The notes under the pieces: generated by a model
Databases searched by the model: none
The model's input: the letters and a program-made list of their open reading frames with translations, nothing else
What the model was told of the DNA's origin: nothing
Made by a program: the position numbers and the translations under genes
Shown: positions 45,163-57,549 of the stretch, piece after piece
Numbering within the stretch: position 1 is the first letter of the stretch
How the letters are laid out: every line of letters begins with the position of its first letter
Assembly: GCF_004337985.1 (NCBI RefSeq)
Contig: NC_043740.1
Coordinates: forward strand, 434,001 to 498,000
Source: Pyricularia pennisetigena
Taxonomy: Eukaryota > Ascomycota > Sordariomycetes > Magnaporthales > Pyriculariaceae
Direction: 5' to 3'
Length of the DNA: 64,000 nt

Positions 45163-46059
45163 TATCGGTAATAACTATATTTGAAATATTAATATTGTTT
45201 TATACTTTTAACCAAAGTTAATCAATGGAGGCTAACAAGAAATACTTACGTATAAAAAGAACAAATGGAAGGTGATCCCAGAAAATAGGAATTGGAAGTA
45301 AAGCAAGAAACTAATAGTTGGAGAAGCTAAAAGACTGAAGCTGGTTTGTTGATGAAAAAATAAGAATGAGGAAATGTATATAATATACTGTTTTAGCGTT
45401 AGCTAGGACGGACATATTCCAGGTATTATATAAAGACTTTTTTCCATTTTGTTTAACTTTTCAGCTAATCAAAATACTTTAAAAAGTTTGCCTATAAATA
45501 GAAAGGTCTTATAAAGTATGGATAAATTATTTCCCTGAAAACAACTTTCCTTACGAACCTAAGAGTATTTAGGGACGGTTTTTGGCCATAATTTGCGCAT
45601 AAAATATAAAAATAAACCATTTAATGTCTCAAAACAAATCGTCAAATTAATAGCTAGTTTGATTTACTTTAATGGTATAATTAAACCTCCCTTCACCTAC
45701 ATAGTAATTACAACATTGTATTACCTATGCATATCCCGATTATAGTAATACCTTTTTCCAAAAAACAAACTTACTGTGCGGCAAATATTTGAACCTTTTT
45801 ATAAATAATTCGGCTGGTAAAAGCCCACGTATATACGAACGGGTATAAGGGAGTATTGTTTTCGCGTAATACCATGGGAAAACTGATGGAATAATTATTT
45901 TTAGGCGTTTATATTATTTCGAAATATTTGTGTCGGTAAAACCTTAATTTATTAAATATGAAAATGTTTATACGGAACTTTAACTTCGATAATAGACTGT
46001 GGCGAATAAAATCGTTTAAACAGCATTACCAATACGCCAGCGATCAAAACAAAAAAAAG
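45163..46059. other. Upstream region of the secreted-protein gene, no gene seen
   Basis: About 900 bases of non-repeat AT-rich sequence. AT-rich stretches that could act as TATA elements for the minus-strand gene occur at about 45180-45205 and 45378-45392. No open frame of note is present. Confidence 0.35.
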
Positions 46060-46326
46060 CTACCGAGTTTTATACCGGAAATAATACGAAAGAAACCAGG
46101 GGTAAGCCTTTAATACCCGGACCATATTCCAATTTTGCGACGGTCTGGCCGAACCGCGCCACAATTTAATATCATTATATTGACCTAGTAGCCTGAAATA
46201 ACCCGCTTGTTCTACCAAACGCCAACGTTGTCGTCGGCACTGAGACCCGGCACATAACCCCGGTAAACTTGATTGGGTTAAAAAAATATAATAAAATGCG
46301 AACAGTGCCTTGGAAGCCGTTTCCAA
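46060..46326 (-). CDS. Uncharacterised 88-codon frame, doubtful
   Basis: The frame reads METASKALFAFYYIFLTQSS … PGLCAGSQCRRQRWRLVEQ … GSARPSQNWNMVRVLKAYPW …. The hydrophobic N-terminus could be a signal peptide, and two Cys follow. Composition is unusual for this region (many Arg, Trp, Gln). I do not recognise it, and no supporting context exists. Confidence 0.25.
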   Translation of the reverse strand: METASKALFAFYYIFLTQSSLPGLCAGSQCRRQRWRLVEQAGYFRLLGQYNDIKLWRGSARPSQNWNMVRVLKAYPWFLSYYFRYKTR

Positions 46327-46680
46327 TCCCCGTATACTAAAATATTTAGAATAATCAATTTTAAAACCTTTACAAGGAAGTGTAGAATTATTTGATACTT
46401 ACTAATTACAAAGGAAAAGGGAAAAAAAAAGAAAAAAAAAAGAAAAGAAAATAAAAGAGTACGGATAAATTCGTTGACTTGAAATATACCCAAAATTCGA
46501 GCCGATGTAAATATCTGTTAATGTTCGTAAAATCGGGGTTCTTTTGATACATCGTGGTAAAACTCAATATAAGGGGTGATAACGATATATCTCTCTGTAT
46601 TCGGATATATTCGGTGTATTTCTTCTATTTAAATCTGGCGACAACACGTTATTATAGCACCGCTAGCTAAAAACTCTGCG
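46327..46680. other. Intergenic, nothing recognised
   Basis: AT-rich with a long A/G homopurine run at about 46410-46450. No gene or known repeat. Confidence 0.35.
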
Positions 46681-46800
46681 TATGGCCCGTGCGTCGCCTT
46701 TAGTCATGCAATTGCGGTCCGTGCACCGCAATTAGGTCTCCCGTTCCGCCGGGTCGGATCCTCCGCCCCGGATCTCCCTATGTGTACATACGCGCTGACA
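46681..46800. other. GC-rich patch with perfect inverted repeat
   Basis: This is a 120-bp patch markedly richer in G+C than anything nearby. It contains AATTGCGGT, a 6-base spacer and ACCGCAATT (46710-46733), a 9-bp perfect hairpin or dyad, and a further GGATCC/CGGATC-rich segment. It could be a regulatory dyad or the edge of an unrecognised repeat. Confidence 0.4.
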
Positions 46801-46890
46801 AAATGTTATTCCAACATTGGCAACTTTTTTTTTTGAACGTACGCCCGACTAACTGCGATACCGTTAATCACCTCTTTCCCGTATTAATCG

Positions 46891-47300
46891 TACGCAGTGA
46901 TTGAACTGCATTAGCGTTAACCAGCCCCATCATTTACTTTAATCCCGCTAGTTGTACGCCGTAGTTTAATTTCATTATCGTTAACCAGCACCAACACCTA
47001 CTATTGTCCCGCTGGTTGTACGATAAGGATCCCGTAATTGCGTCCGCTCCAACCAACGCACACACCTGCTGCTAATTTATCGGTTATATATTAGATTCCC
47101 GTGATTGCGTACGTACGCGCGTGTGCATTATCGCCTTATAGTAAATCACGACCGCCTGTATTTTATCCCTTTTCGTAATTCGTTTATTCGCTGCTGGTAA
47201 ATCTTCGTTATACGTTGCGTACAGTTGGTTAACCGGTCGAAATAGTTAACATTTTATTGCTGTTAAATCCTCGCTGTGCGCTGCGTATAGTTATTCGGCT
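46891..47300. repeat. Degenerate 64-66-bp tandem repeats
   Basis: Two adjacent 64-bp units (46891-46954, 46955-47018) share TTAACCAGC…CCCGCT(A/G)GTTG in the same order. More diverged units follow: GGATCCCGTAATTGCG near 47027 versus AGATTCCCGTGATTGCG near 47092, and GCTGGTAAATC at 47193 versus GCTGTTAAATC at 47259, 66 bp apart. No coding capacity is seen. Confidence 0.6.
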
Positions 47301-47550
47301 GTTTGGGGTAATTCAGCTTTTACCGTCTATATTAATGGTCGCTTTCGCCTTTTAACTTTGTTTTCACTTTTCTTTTTTTTTGTACTATTAACCTGTCGCA
47401 TTCCCAACTCGTTTTAATTAGCAATTCATCGCCCTTTCAGCTTTTTTTTATTATTTATATCAGCTTTTCGTCGCACGCACGCCTTTTTCTATGGTTTTTC
47501 TCAATACGGTTATTAAATTTCAACATATTTTTCGTTTTTACCTTTATTAC

Positions 47551-48911
47551 TGGTCTCAGGGCTCATCCCTGAAGCCCAGAGCTCCACAATTGATCCACTT
47601 CGTTCGCTTCGCTCCACTTCGTGGCTCAATTGCGGCTTTGCAATGTACCTGTGGGTCCATCCAAAGAACGCTCTGGTTCAGGTCTGAGGACAATTTGTCG
47701 ATTTTCGCCGCTTATGGCGGTATTTTCGTCAATTCGGCGACTAACACTCCGTTATAAAAAAATAAATAAAATCGTAAAAATAAGCGGTTTGTACGTTGGA
47801 AATAGCATTTAGTACCGCTATTAACAATGATTTAGTTTATATTTTTATATGTATAATTGGGCGAGTTTGCTAGGCCCTGCCCTTAATCCGTTTATGGCGG
47901 TATTATTTTTTCGATTTTATTTCGACTTTCGTATTCTTTTTATATTATTTTTATTTGTTAATGTAATTTTAAATTTTTTATGGGTGGGGGATGGTATATA
48001 TAAAGATAACTGTATACCAGGTTTAAGTATATATATTTGATTATATAAACCGTTAAATAAACGGATAGGTAAGGTATATATAATTTTATATAAAATTTAC
48101 AATCGAAACGCTTTTATATTCTTGCCAATTATGGCGATAATAGAACCAAGATTTTAGAAATTGGATGACGTATATATGCAAACGTTTCCGTGAGATCCGC
48201 TTCGTAATATCGGCTTATCAAAAGAGATGGTAAAATTATATTGTTTTTATATTTTTTATATTATTTAATAAAATACAAATGGTAAAAAAACGTTAAATAA
48301 CATTTATATATAATAATATATCACTGATGCTATATTAAAGCTTTTTCTAAATGAAAATATAATTGGGCGAATTATCAAGTTGTTTAATAAAATATTGATT
48401 TTAAGCGGTAATCGCATGCACTTTCCACCGCCACGCTAATTTGAAAGTCGCTTTTATAATAGAATACTTTATTTGTATAAAACAACTTTATTTAAAACAA
48501 TAAATTAAATACAAAACTATGTATTAAAATTAGAAAATATACTTAATATTTGAATATTTATATAATTGGAAGAGATATACCCACGGCCCCTGCGTTGAAA
48601 AAATATAAAAAATTCATTTACTATAACGCAGTTTACCTCATATTTTTCGGATTTTTATTCATTTATTTATTCAAATATTTTATTGTGTATAGTGGTTATA
48701 CTATTGGTATTACGTATGCAGTGCATACACAGTGCGAAAACAGTACAAATACCCGCCATAAGCGGGGAAAATCGACATGTTGTCCTCAGATTAGAACGAG
48801 CGCGTTCTTTTCGGCCAATGTGATTGGTCGAAAAACCATACGGCTAAAAGGTACATGGAGCGGTCGGTCCCCACTGCGAAGCAGGGGGGTCTAGTCTGAG
48901 CACTGAGACTA
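47551..48911 (+). mobile_element. Non-autonomous DNA transposon M, copy E (short form)
   Basis: This 1361-bp element begins TGGTCTCAG and ends CTGAGACTA. TSD CTTTATTAC is perfect at 47542-47550 and 48912-48920. It has one internal module (GTTAAATAAACGGATAGG at about 48051) where the long copies have two, which accounts for most of its smaller size. Confidence 0.9.
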
Positions 48912-48958
48912 CTTTATTACCGCTGCTGGCCCTGGCGTAACAATTGTCGATATTTTCG

Positions 48959-49126
48959 TAGTCTTAGGGCTCCTCCCTGAAGCCCAAAGCTCTACAATTA
49001 ATCGATTCTGTTCGCTTCGCTCCATTTCGTAGCTCAATTGCTGTTTTACAATGTACCTGTGTGTCCATCCAAAAAACGTTTTGGTTTAGGTTTAAGGACA
49101 ATTTGTCGATTTGCGCCGTTTATGGC
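48959..49126 (+). mobile_element. Transposon M copy F, terminal fragment
   Basis: This starts TAGTCTTAG, followed by the hairpin-bearing end region of the family (CTCCACAATT-like, TGTACCTGTG…CCATCC). It breaks off at CGCCGTTTATGGC where copy G begins. Only about 170 bp remain. Confidence 0.75.
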
Positions 49127-49482
49127 TAGTTTTAGGGCTTATCCCTGAAGCCCAAAGCTCCACAATTGATCCACTCCTTTCGCTTCGCTCCACTTCGTTG
49201 TTTAATTGCGGTTTTGCAATATACCTGTGGGTTTATCCAAAAAACGCTTTGGTTTAGGTTTAAGGACAATTTGTCGATTTTCGCCGTTTATGGCGGTATT
49301 TTTGGCCTTTTTGCGACCGACATTCCTTTATTATTCCACAATTACGCAAAATATCGAAAATAAATATCGTTAAAAATAGGAATTGGTAGGCCTTTTTTAT
49401 AAATCCAAAACTTTTTTGCACCCGGTACGCGAATTAAAAGTTGGATATAACCCGTTTTTTATCCGTTTATAACGGTATCCCC
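49127..49482 (+). mobile_element. Transposon M copy G, partial
   Basis: This starts TAGTTTTAG directly after copy F, in the same orientation, and runs into the interior (to TATAACGGTA). Sequence about 49378-49455 matches, reversed, a segment of copy H (about 51025-51105), so G and H share a subfamily insert absent from A and D. Confidence 0.7.
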
Positions 49483-49491
49483 ATTATTACC

Positions 49492-51358
49492 TAGTCTCAG
49501 TGCTCAGACTAGACCCCCCTGCTTCGCAGTGGGGACCGATCGCTCCATATACCTTTTAACCACATGGTTTTTCGACCAATTACATTGGCCGAAAAGATCG
49601 CGCCCGTTCTAGTCTGAGGACATTGTGTCGCATTTCGCCGTTTATGGCGGTACCACCAACGATAATTTGTCGCATTTCGCCGTTTATAACGGTATTTTTA
49701 ATAATATATTTAATATTACGATATCGCTTATAATTATTTTACTAATATAAGGATAATTTGTGGTATTTTGCCGTTTGTAGCGGGTAAATGCAATATATTC
49801 GCATTATAATGGTAAAAGAAAATAGTGTACCCATAATATGCAATTAAATATTCGTATAAAAAAATAAATAAACATTATAAAAATATATAGTAATTTGCGT
49901 TAAATTTATTGAAGTTTGCTGAGTATTTGAATGCCGGCCGCGTTTTTATAGCTACTGTATTTGGAAAGATATTAAAATATTAAATAAAATCTGTAATTTT
50001 TTATTATATTTAATTTTTGATTTAAATAATGGTATGCAATAATTATTTTGATTTAATTTACAGCCTTTATACCTTAGTAAACCTAATACTGCAAAGTCCA
50101 TGCAATTATCGATCAAAACAAAAGTTTTATTAATATTTTGATATAAATCAACAATTTGTTAAAAAATTAAATTATTTACGCAAATATTGGTAAAATGAAA
50201 ACATTTTCACTTGATATATTCTTTAATCAATTTGCTAGTAGATTCTATATAAGCTTTTTCTTTAAAAATTTTATTCAATTTAATAAAGCAAAAAATACAT
50301 AAAAAACACAAATTTAGCATTTTTTTAAATAAAAACATAAGAAGGGCCGGTATTGCAAATCGGGTTTTACGTTAACGTTTATTTATATATATAATCCGCT
50401 TTTTCAAATTTTGGTTTTATTAATGTTAGAATTGGTAAAAATGTAAAAGCATTTCGATGGTAAAATATATATAAATTTGGATATACCTTACCTATCCGCA
50501 TATTTAAAGGCTTATATAACTAGGTATACGTACAAAAATGTGATATCATATTGAGTATATATATGCCACCCCCCACGTGCAAAAACCACAAAATTCTGCT
50601 GCAAAACAAAAATAATATAAAATTAATTAAATAAAGCAAAGAAATTTATAAAATACACATTTACCATTTGTTTTTATTAAACAGTTTTCAAAGCCGATAT
50701 TGTAAGTACGATTGGACTTGGACGTTTGTCCATATACGTAATCGAATCTCTGAAGTTTTGGTTTCATTATCGTTAAAATTGGTAAAAATATAAACGAATT
50801 TCGATTGTAAATTATATATAAAAAAGTATATACTTTGCCTATCCGCTTATTTAACTGCTTATATAATCCGATAAAAGCACCAAAATTCTTTATAACGATA
50901 TATACATATATACGACCCTCCACGTGCAAAAAGTATAAAATTTGGTCAAAAGTTAAAAATAATATTAAAAAAAATCGAAAATCGAAAAAAAAATCGAAAA
51001 AACAGTACCGCCATAAACGGATTAAGGGCGGGTTATATCCAACTTTTAATTGGCGTACCGGGTGCAAAAAGTTTTGGATTTATGAAAAAGGCTTAACAAT
51101 TCCTATTTTCAACGATATTTTCTTTTTTCGATATTTTGCGTAGTTATGGAATAATAAGGGAGTGTCGGTCGCAAAAAGGCCAAAAATACCGCCATAAACG
51201 GCGAAAATCGACAAGTTGTCCTCAGACCTAAACCAAAGCGTTTTTTGGATGGACCCACAGGTACATTGCAAAGCCGCAATTGAGCCACGAAATGGAGCGA
51301 AGCGAACGAAATGGATCAATTGTGGAGCTCTGGGTTTCAGGGATGAGCCCTGAGACTA
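49492..51358 (-). mobile_element. Non-autonomous DNA transposon M, copy H
   Basis: This 1867-bp element has ends TAGTCTCAG and CTGAGACTA and a perfect 9-bp TSD ATTATTACC at 49483-49491 and 51359-51367. It carries two internal modules and the hairpin CCCCCTGC-TTC-GCAGTGGGG at its left end. It is nearly identical in plan to copy B. Confidence 0.93.
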
Positions 51359-51363
51359 ATTAT

Positions 51364-51735
51364 TACCCAAAAACACCATTGATACCCATTTCGCATTTTA
51401 ATAATAACGATTATAATCCGTTAAAATTTATACGCGGAAGATCGTAAAAGCGAAAGGAATTTTTATATATAAATCTCAATTCAAATATCGTGAAACCATT
51501 TACTTTATAATCCGCATAAGGTAAGTTTCACTTAATATATTATACGTCCACCCATAAATACCATCGATACCCATTTCGCATTTTGCTAATAACGATTAAA
51601 ATCCGTTAAAATTTATATAAGGAAATTCGCAAAAGCGAAAGGAATTTTTACATATAGTTTAATATAAATAACGCAAAACCATTAATTTTACAATCCGTAG
51701 AAGGTATATATTATATAATACGTTATATATCCACC
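51364..51735. repeat. Tandem duplication of about 187 bp
   Basis: Two adjacent copies share ATACCCATTTCGCATTTT, ATAACGATTA(T/A)AATCCG, TTAAAATTTATA and AAAGCGAAAGGAATTTTTA in order. The first copy starts near 51364 and the second near 51551. No gene is seen in it. It lies 60 bp before the helicase remnant. Confidence 0.65.
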
Positions 51736-51797
51736 TATTAAAAAAAACCATTATTTCCGCAAATCTTTATATATTCCTATTAAATTACATATATACA

Positions 51798-52900
51798 ATG
51801 TCCGGAAAAACGCCTATATATACTTCGTTTCCCACCAAATTAACGCAATTTTTCGCGGTCCCAATCCCGCACACGCGAAGGTAAATACCTCTTCCGACGT
51901 ACATATTTTCCCGGAATTATACGCCAAAACCAAAGCTTTGGTAATTTAAACTTACAATACAAACTCGTTTTTTTAATTGCTATATGGTTTTTGAACTTTC
52001 AGAAACCCCCCAATATTCCTGCACGAAACCCATATTATAACCAAATATAATATATATACCGCGTTTTATATAATATAAAAAATATTATTCTGCTGGTAAA
52101 AACCGGGTACGGGAAAAATGTAATATTGCAAACTATTTCGGTTATTCGCAATAATATCATTATTATCCAAATAATCCCATTGAACAAATTAAAATAAAAG
52201 CAATTACGGAATATATAACGTTACCCCGCCGCGAACCCTAAATTAATCGACCAATCCATTTTAAAACGTAAATATAAATATGCGGTTTTCATTATTAAAG
52301 CTAATTTTATTTAGTATAACCCTTTTTGGAGCCCGTAAACCGTTTGTAAATACACGCACACTTTTTAAGCGCGGAATAAGCCACCAGTTACCGATTTTTT
52401 AAATCTTTTCGAAACCCTATATTCCACCAACGTATCGTTTTATTTACTATTACTAAATTTTACATATTTTTACAGTGGAAAAGTTTTAAAACATTGTTTT
52501 CCATACTGCGTTTGGTCCGGGCAATCATATTAGTAACCGTATTTATGTTCGGGTGCACCGTAGCCCTTATAGCAAAATTTAAAACCTACGTTTTCGTCCA
52601 ACTGTGTTGTAAAAGGATAATGCGTTTCGTTAAAACGTTTTTCGACCGACCCGAAATTACAATTATAATATAATATTGGAACGCAAAACCCTAGTTAACG
52701 ATTACCGGCACCTCCTATTCCTATAAGGGAATATTATACCACTATCCGCCACCCGTATTCCTGAAACCATTATATATATATATATATATATAAACGCCAA
52801 AAACCGCATTATTTAAGCACGCCAGTTCCTAATATAAAACCTCGTATTTAGGAAATTTTTTAAACGAAACGCAACCGATATAATTATTCGGTACGATGCA
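51798..52900 (+). pseudogene. Decayed RecQ-like superfamily II helicase
   Basis: The possible start MSGKTPIYTSFPTKLTQFF is at 51798. Near 52085-52150 a Walker A motif reads LLVKTGYGKNVILQTIS; the usual GK(S/T) has become GKN, a G-to-A-type loss. It is followed by motif Ia-like IIIIQIIPLNKLK and, after stops, PAANPKLIDQSIL. This succession is that of RecQ-type DEAH helicases common in fungal repeats and subtelomeres. Later pieces are too broken to place; the downstream limit is a guess. Confidence 0.55.
52770..52792. repeat. (AT)n microsatellite
   Basis: An uninterrupted TA dinucleotide run of about 23 bp within the helicase remnant region. Confidence 0.9.
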
Positions 52901-53056
52901 CTTATATTCAAAATCGATAAAATTAAAATTTACGCAAAATTTTCCATTTTATTCTTGGATATAAGTATGGATATATTTAATATGGAACGTATAATACAAC
53001 ACGGCGCGTTAATACTAACCGACCCCGCAAATTTATAATAAAGGTTCGGACGAACC

Positions 53057-53512
53057 TGTTACGATCAAGGTATCGGGTAACCTGTTCTTAGGGTAAAATA
53101 CAGTGGGTTAAAGCAACTGAACGTTTTAACTGGGTAACGGGGGGGTTTTCAGTAACTGCGGTAAAGTTATAATCGTTTTCAAATAAATATTAAGGTTAAC
53201 TAAAATTTAATTGCTGCTAAACAATCCTAAAATCGAATCTATTTACATAATAATAAACGTGCCTTATATAGACTATATTCCGAACGTAATCTCCTTAATT
53301 TCGCTAAATTAGTAAAATCACTTTCCTTAATCTGTTGTAACTTCCAAAAATCATTTAAATCACTTCCTTTAGCGATTACGTGGTATTACGTAACTCCATC
53401 CTTATATAATCCAATTTTTTATCGGTCGGTGTTTCCTTTGGTCGGGTATCGTTAAAAGGGGTATAACCCCGCCTGGCCTCACTAGTATTGGCCCAATTAT
53501 TTGGTCGTAACA
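53057..53512 (-). repeat. Gypsy-III 3' LTR
   Basis: This 456-bp LTR has ends TGTTACGATC and GGTCGTAACA on the plus strand. It is the reverse complement of the Gypsy-I LTR type. Confidence 0.9.
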
Positions 53513-53879
53513 TCAAATCTCCTTTCCCTTAACCAAATCCCTTTAGCTTTTAAATAATCCGTATTCCCCTAATCCTTATTTCTGGTTTTTTCCTTCCTGG
53601 CTAATTTTTTTGCGCCATATTTAATCGCGTAGCTAAATCGAAATTTGGTCGTTCGTCGATAAAACGCCGTTCCGCCCTTTTTTTTCTTTTTTGGCGTTAA
53701 TAGTGGAAATGCCTTTTTGTTTTTCGTATAAATTTCGTAGTGTAGCCAAATGTTCGGTTTTTCCCCAAAACCTTTTTCGTTGTGTGGAATGTTTGCGTTT
53801 CAATCGTCCTAATTATAGTGTCCTGGGTTTTTTTTCCGCAAAAATCCGGAATATTGGTTTTTAACTCGTTCGGATGGAA

Positions 53880-54135
53880 TCCGAAATAAAAGTAGTTAAA
53901 AAGGCGCGTCGTTAAATCGATACGAAAATTGAACGCTTTCGGAAATAAAAACGAATATGGTTTAAAAAAATAATACGAATTATATTTCGCGGAATTAATA
54001 ATTTGGAAGACTTGGATCGAATCGAGCGTAAGGAGGCAAAACAGGAGGAGCGACGACGATCGGCCGAAATTTTTCCTAAAATATCCCTGGAATCGCTTCT
54101 TCCGGATTCCAATTTTATTTAGGATTCGTTTTTTT
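53880..54135 (+). pseudogene. Gypsy-III antisense coiled-coil-like frame
   Basis: Plus-strand translation gives KIERFRK, a stop, KRIWFKKIIRIIFRGINNL, EDLDRIERKEAKQEERRRSA and EIFPKISLESLLPDSNF. This matches Gypsy-I antisense residues (KILRLRK, stop, KKMWFKKIIKAVRRGIDSL …) along its length. The shared stop sits at the same codon. Confidence 0.55.
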
Positions 54136-54339
54136 TATATGTCCTTTAAATCCTTTTTTATTGGATAAAATAAATGCTTTTACGCAATATTTGGTCGGTA
54201 AATTGTTTTATTCGTATATTTTGGTTTATGGTATGTGTTAATCGTTTTTTTATAAGTTCGTTTAGTGGTATAGTCTCGAATCCTGGTCGATTTCTAGTTT
54301 TTGGGAATAGTAAATGGTATTTTCTTGGGTCGTCCTTTT

Positions 54340-55660
54340 TTTGGATAATTTGCTCGCAAATCCAATTTTTAATAATATTGGCGGAATAATTCCTGGCAAT
54401 TTTGGAGGTGGTTAAAGGGTTCCCAAATGTTTTTTTCGCGTTTATAATTTTCCCATTTAACAAAATATTTTGTTTTACCGTGGTTGCGTTTATAGTCCAA
54501 TATTCGTTCGACGTCGTATATCTTTTTACGTCGATTTCGATTATTTTTTATATATTGGTACCGGGTGGTACTGGTCCCAATAATAATACGTGGAACGCTG
54601 GGTTGATTTTTATGATTCCTGGTAATAACAGTTTGTAATTGGTTTCGCTAATTTTTTTATCGATTTTAAAAGGTTTAAATTTTTTAAAATTAAACTTGCC
54701 ATTTGATCGTTGTATTTTAATATTACGTCGAATAAAGTAAACGCTATTTCCCTCCTGGAAAAATGGTCCTTTTATCCGATATTAGTTAGCGTATTTGGTT
54801 ATTTTTTTCGTACGAATTCCAATTCCTGTTAAAGTTTTTGGTGGAATTTTCGTAATTCGTTTGCTTATTTATCGGTTCGTGGGGCCGTAATCGTAGTTTT
54901 TGGTTTTCCATATATCGTAGGGTTAAATCCGTAATTGGTATAAAACGGGGTTATTTTGGTATTTGTATTTTTTAAATTATTATATACGAATTGTGCGGTA
55001 AATAATAACCGTACCCAGTCATCCTATTTATGGTTTATATAATATTTTAAATATTGTTTTAATATTTGGTTTACTCGTTTTATTTGTCCGTTTATTTATG
55101 GGTGGAATGCTGTAAATAATTTATGGTTAGTTCCTAGTTATTCCATTAAAAATTTCCAAAATTTTAATATCAAAAGCTTATTTTTATCCGTAATAATGTT
55201 TTTTGGAAATCCGTAGTTGCTGACAATTATTCGTAGGAATGTGTAAGCGATTTTTTCGGCGTTGCTATTTTTTTTATAAAATAGGAAATAGGCGTATTTA
55301 ATAAATTTATCCATTATAATTAATATATTGTCGTATTTAGTTTTAGTGAGTAATTTTTCGGATGGTGGTAATTTGACGATAAAATCCATTATAATGGTCT
55401 GCCAGGCTTTATTAAGGGCTGGTAAAGCTTGTAAAAGCCCGTAAGGTTTATGTTTGGCGGATTTGCTTTTTGCGCAAAATTCGCAATTTTTAATAGTTTT
55501 TCGTGTTTGTTATCGTATTCCTTTAAAATTATAATGCTGTTTTGGCCGTTTCCATGTTTTGGAAATTCTTCAATGTCCGTAAACTTTATTTTCGTGGATT
55601 TTCCGTATTTCTTCTGGTCTGATTACCGTGTTAATCGTTATAAAACTTCGGTAAACTGGT
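54340..55660 (-). pseudogene. Gypsy-III integrase and chromodomain, broken
   Basis: The fragment 55389-55138 reads MDFIVKLPPSEKLLTKTKYD … IIMDKFIKYAYF … IITDKNKLLILKFWKFLME, the integrase core with both Asp positions. Zinc-site sequence lies near 55480-55660 and the chromodomain remnant near 54340-54560. The Gypsy-I and Gypsy-III cores differ by few residues. Confidence 0.82.
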
Positions 55661-55699
55661 AAAAGGTTTTCGTTATCGTTTACCGTAAAAGTTTTCCGT

Positions 55700-57010
55700 A
55701 TTTCCTCGGGTATCATGTTTTTATGGTTTGGTTTTTTATTAAAGGCGTCGGCCCTATTATTTTCTATTCTTTTTCGGTAAATAATTTAAAAATGGAATTT
55801 TAATAGGAATTTTGCCCATTTAATTTATCGTTTGTTCAATATTTGCTGGTGGTAAACTGGGTTAGGTTTTTATAATCCGTATAAATTAGTATTTTGTATT
55901 TAATCCCGGATAATTGTGGTTTCCATTTTTCGAATATTCGGATAATAGTTATAAATTTTTTATCGTGGGTTTGGTAATTAAATTTTGGTCCATGTAATTT
56001 TTGTGAAAAAAAGGCGCAAAAGTGCAGGCGTTTTTTTTTATTTCGTTGGTTAAATTATTTTCCGATTGTATAATCGGATGCGTTTATTTCGATTTTAAAA
56101 AATTTCGTTGGATTTAATATTTTAAGGATTGGTTTTTATGCTATTGCATCTCGTAGCTATTCGAAAGTTTATTGTATTTGTTCCGTCCATTGAAATTTTA
56201 GGTCCTTTTTGGTCATATTGGTTAATGGGATGGCGATCGCGCCATAACCTTTAATAAATTTTTTGTAAAAATTTACGAATCCAAATAATGCCCGAATGTT
56301 TTTTACGTTCTGTGGTTGGGGCCATTCCCTTATTGTTTGGATTTTTAATTTTTCCATCCTAATTTTTCCAGGGTCGATAATATATCCTAGGAAATTGATT
56401 TATTTGCTGTAAAAAATACATTTTTCGGGCTTAATTAAAAGTTTAGCGTTTTGTAATTTTTGTAAAACTGTGTGGACGTGTTTTTTATATTTTTCCAACG
56501 TTTTGGAAAAAATAAGGATATCGTCCAGGTAAACAACGACAAAAATGTTTAAACATTCCTTAAAATCGTGGTTAATTATGGTTTAAAAGGTCGCGGGGGC
56601 GTTGGTAAAACCGAAAAGCATTACCAGGTATTCGTAATATTTTCGTCTGGTGCGAAATGCTATTTTCCGTTTTTCGCCTTCCTTTATACGGATTAAATTA
56701 TATGTTTTTTTAAAGTTTAATATCGTAAACCATCGTATTTGGTAAAGCATGTTTCGAAATTCTTGTATTAATGGGAGCGGGTAGCAATTTTTTATTATAA
56801 TGTCGTTTAATTGTCTTTAATCCACGCATAATCGTAATTTTCCGTTTTTTCAATACGAAAAGGATTAGGTATCCTACTGGTAATATCGATTATTTAATAT
56901 AACCTTTTTTAAGGTTTTCTGCGAAATATTCGTTTAAAACCTCCATTTATGTCGGATTTAAACCGTATATTTTATGGAATTTTGGTTACGTTCCTTTTTT
57001 TAATAGTATT
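55700..57010 (-). pseudogene. Gypsy-III reverse transcriptase and RNase H, broken
   Basis: The RT catalytic motif VVVYLDDILIFSKTLEKYKKHV is at about 56540-56480 and intact; the thumb KCIFYSK, stop, INFLGYIIDP follows. The frame 56357-56169 covers EWPQPQNVKNIRALFGFVNFYKKFIKGYGAIA. RNase H decays leftward to about 55850. Stops are mostly TAA in place of CAA. Confidence 0.82.
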
Positions 57011-57549
57011 TCGTGGTCGAACGGACTATGCTCGGGTAATTTTATTTCGAGTTTTTGGTTAAATAATCGTATATAATTTTGGTATTTTTTTGGGATTTTG
57101 CCGTTTTTGGTTTATTCCTTAGTAATTTATATTATATAATTGGATCGGTTTTAACCTGTGGATAATCGCTTTTTTTCCGATATTGGCTCCGGGGTTGGTC
57201 GTCCTTCCTATAAATACGCCATTTGCTTTATTTAGTCCCTCCGTGCCCTATATTTCCTGTATAAACCCTGCTGTATTGGAAGTCGTTTAATAATTAGGTG
57301 CTTTTCCCATTAAATTTAGCCTATAATCCAATTTATCCGGGGGTTGCTCCTTTTAAACCAAAAAATTCCTAAAATCATATTTTTGTTTTCTATTTCCGTA
57401 ATATCCAAAGTGATTTATTTTTTTCGTCCATAGGTCTCCATCCAAATGTATACGGTTTTTATTTCGATGGTACCGTTCCCGTATAAAATTACCTTTCCTT
57501 TTACGGTTTGCAATCGATATAATTTTTTCTTTTATTACCAAAATATTCG

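Noticed and set aside
47491..47757. Similar 60-90-codon frames (…LRSLIAALQCTCGSIQRTLWFRSEDNLSIFAVYGGIFGLF…) recurring at 7477, 40479, 47491, 49166 and 51080
   Set aside because: They recur because they lie in the conserved terminal region of transposon M, which includes palindromes and hairpins. No start context, domain or longer extension supports coding.
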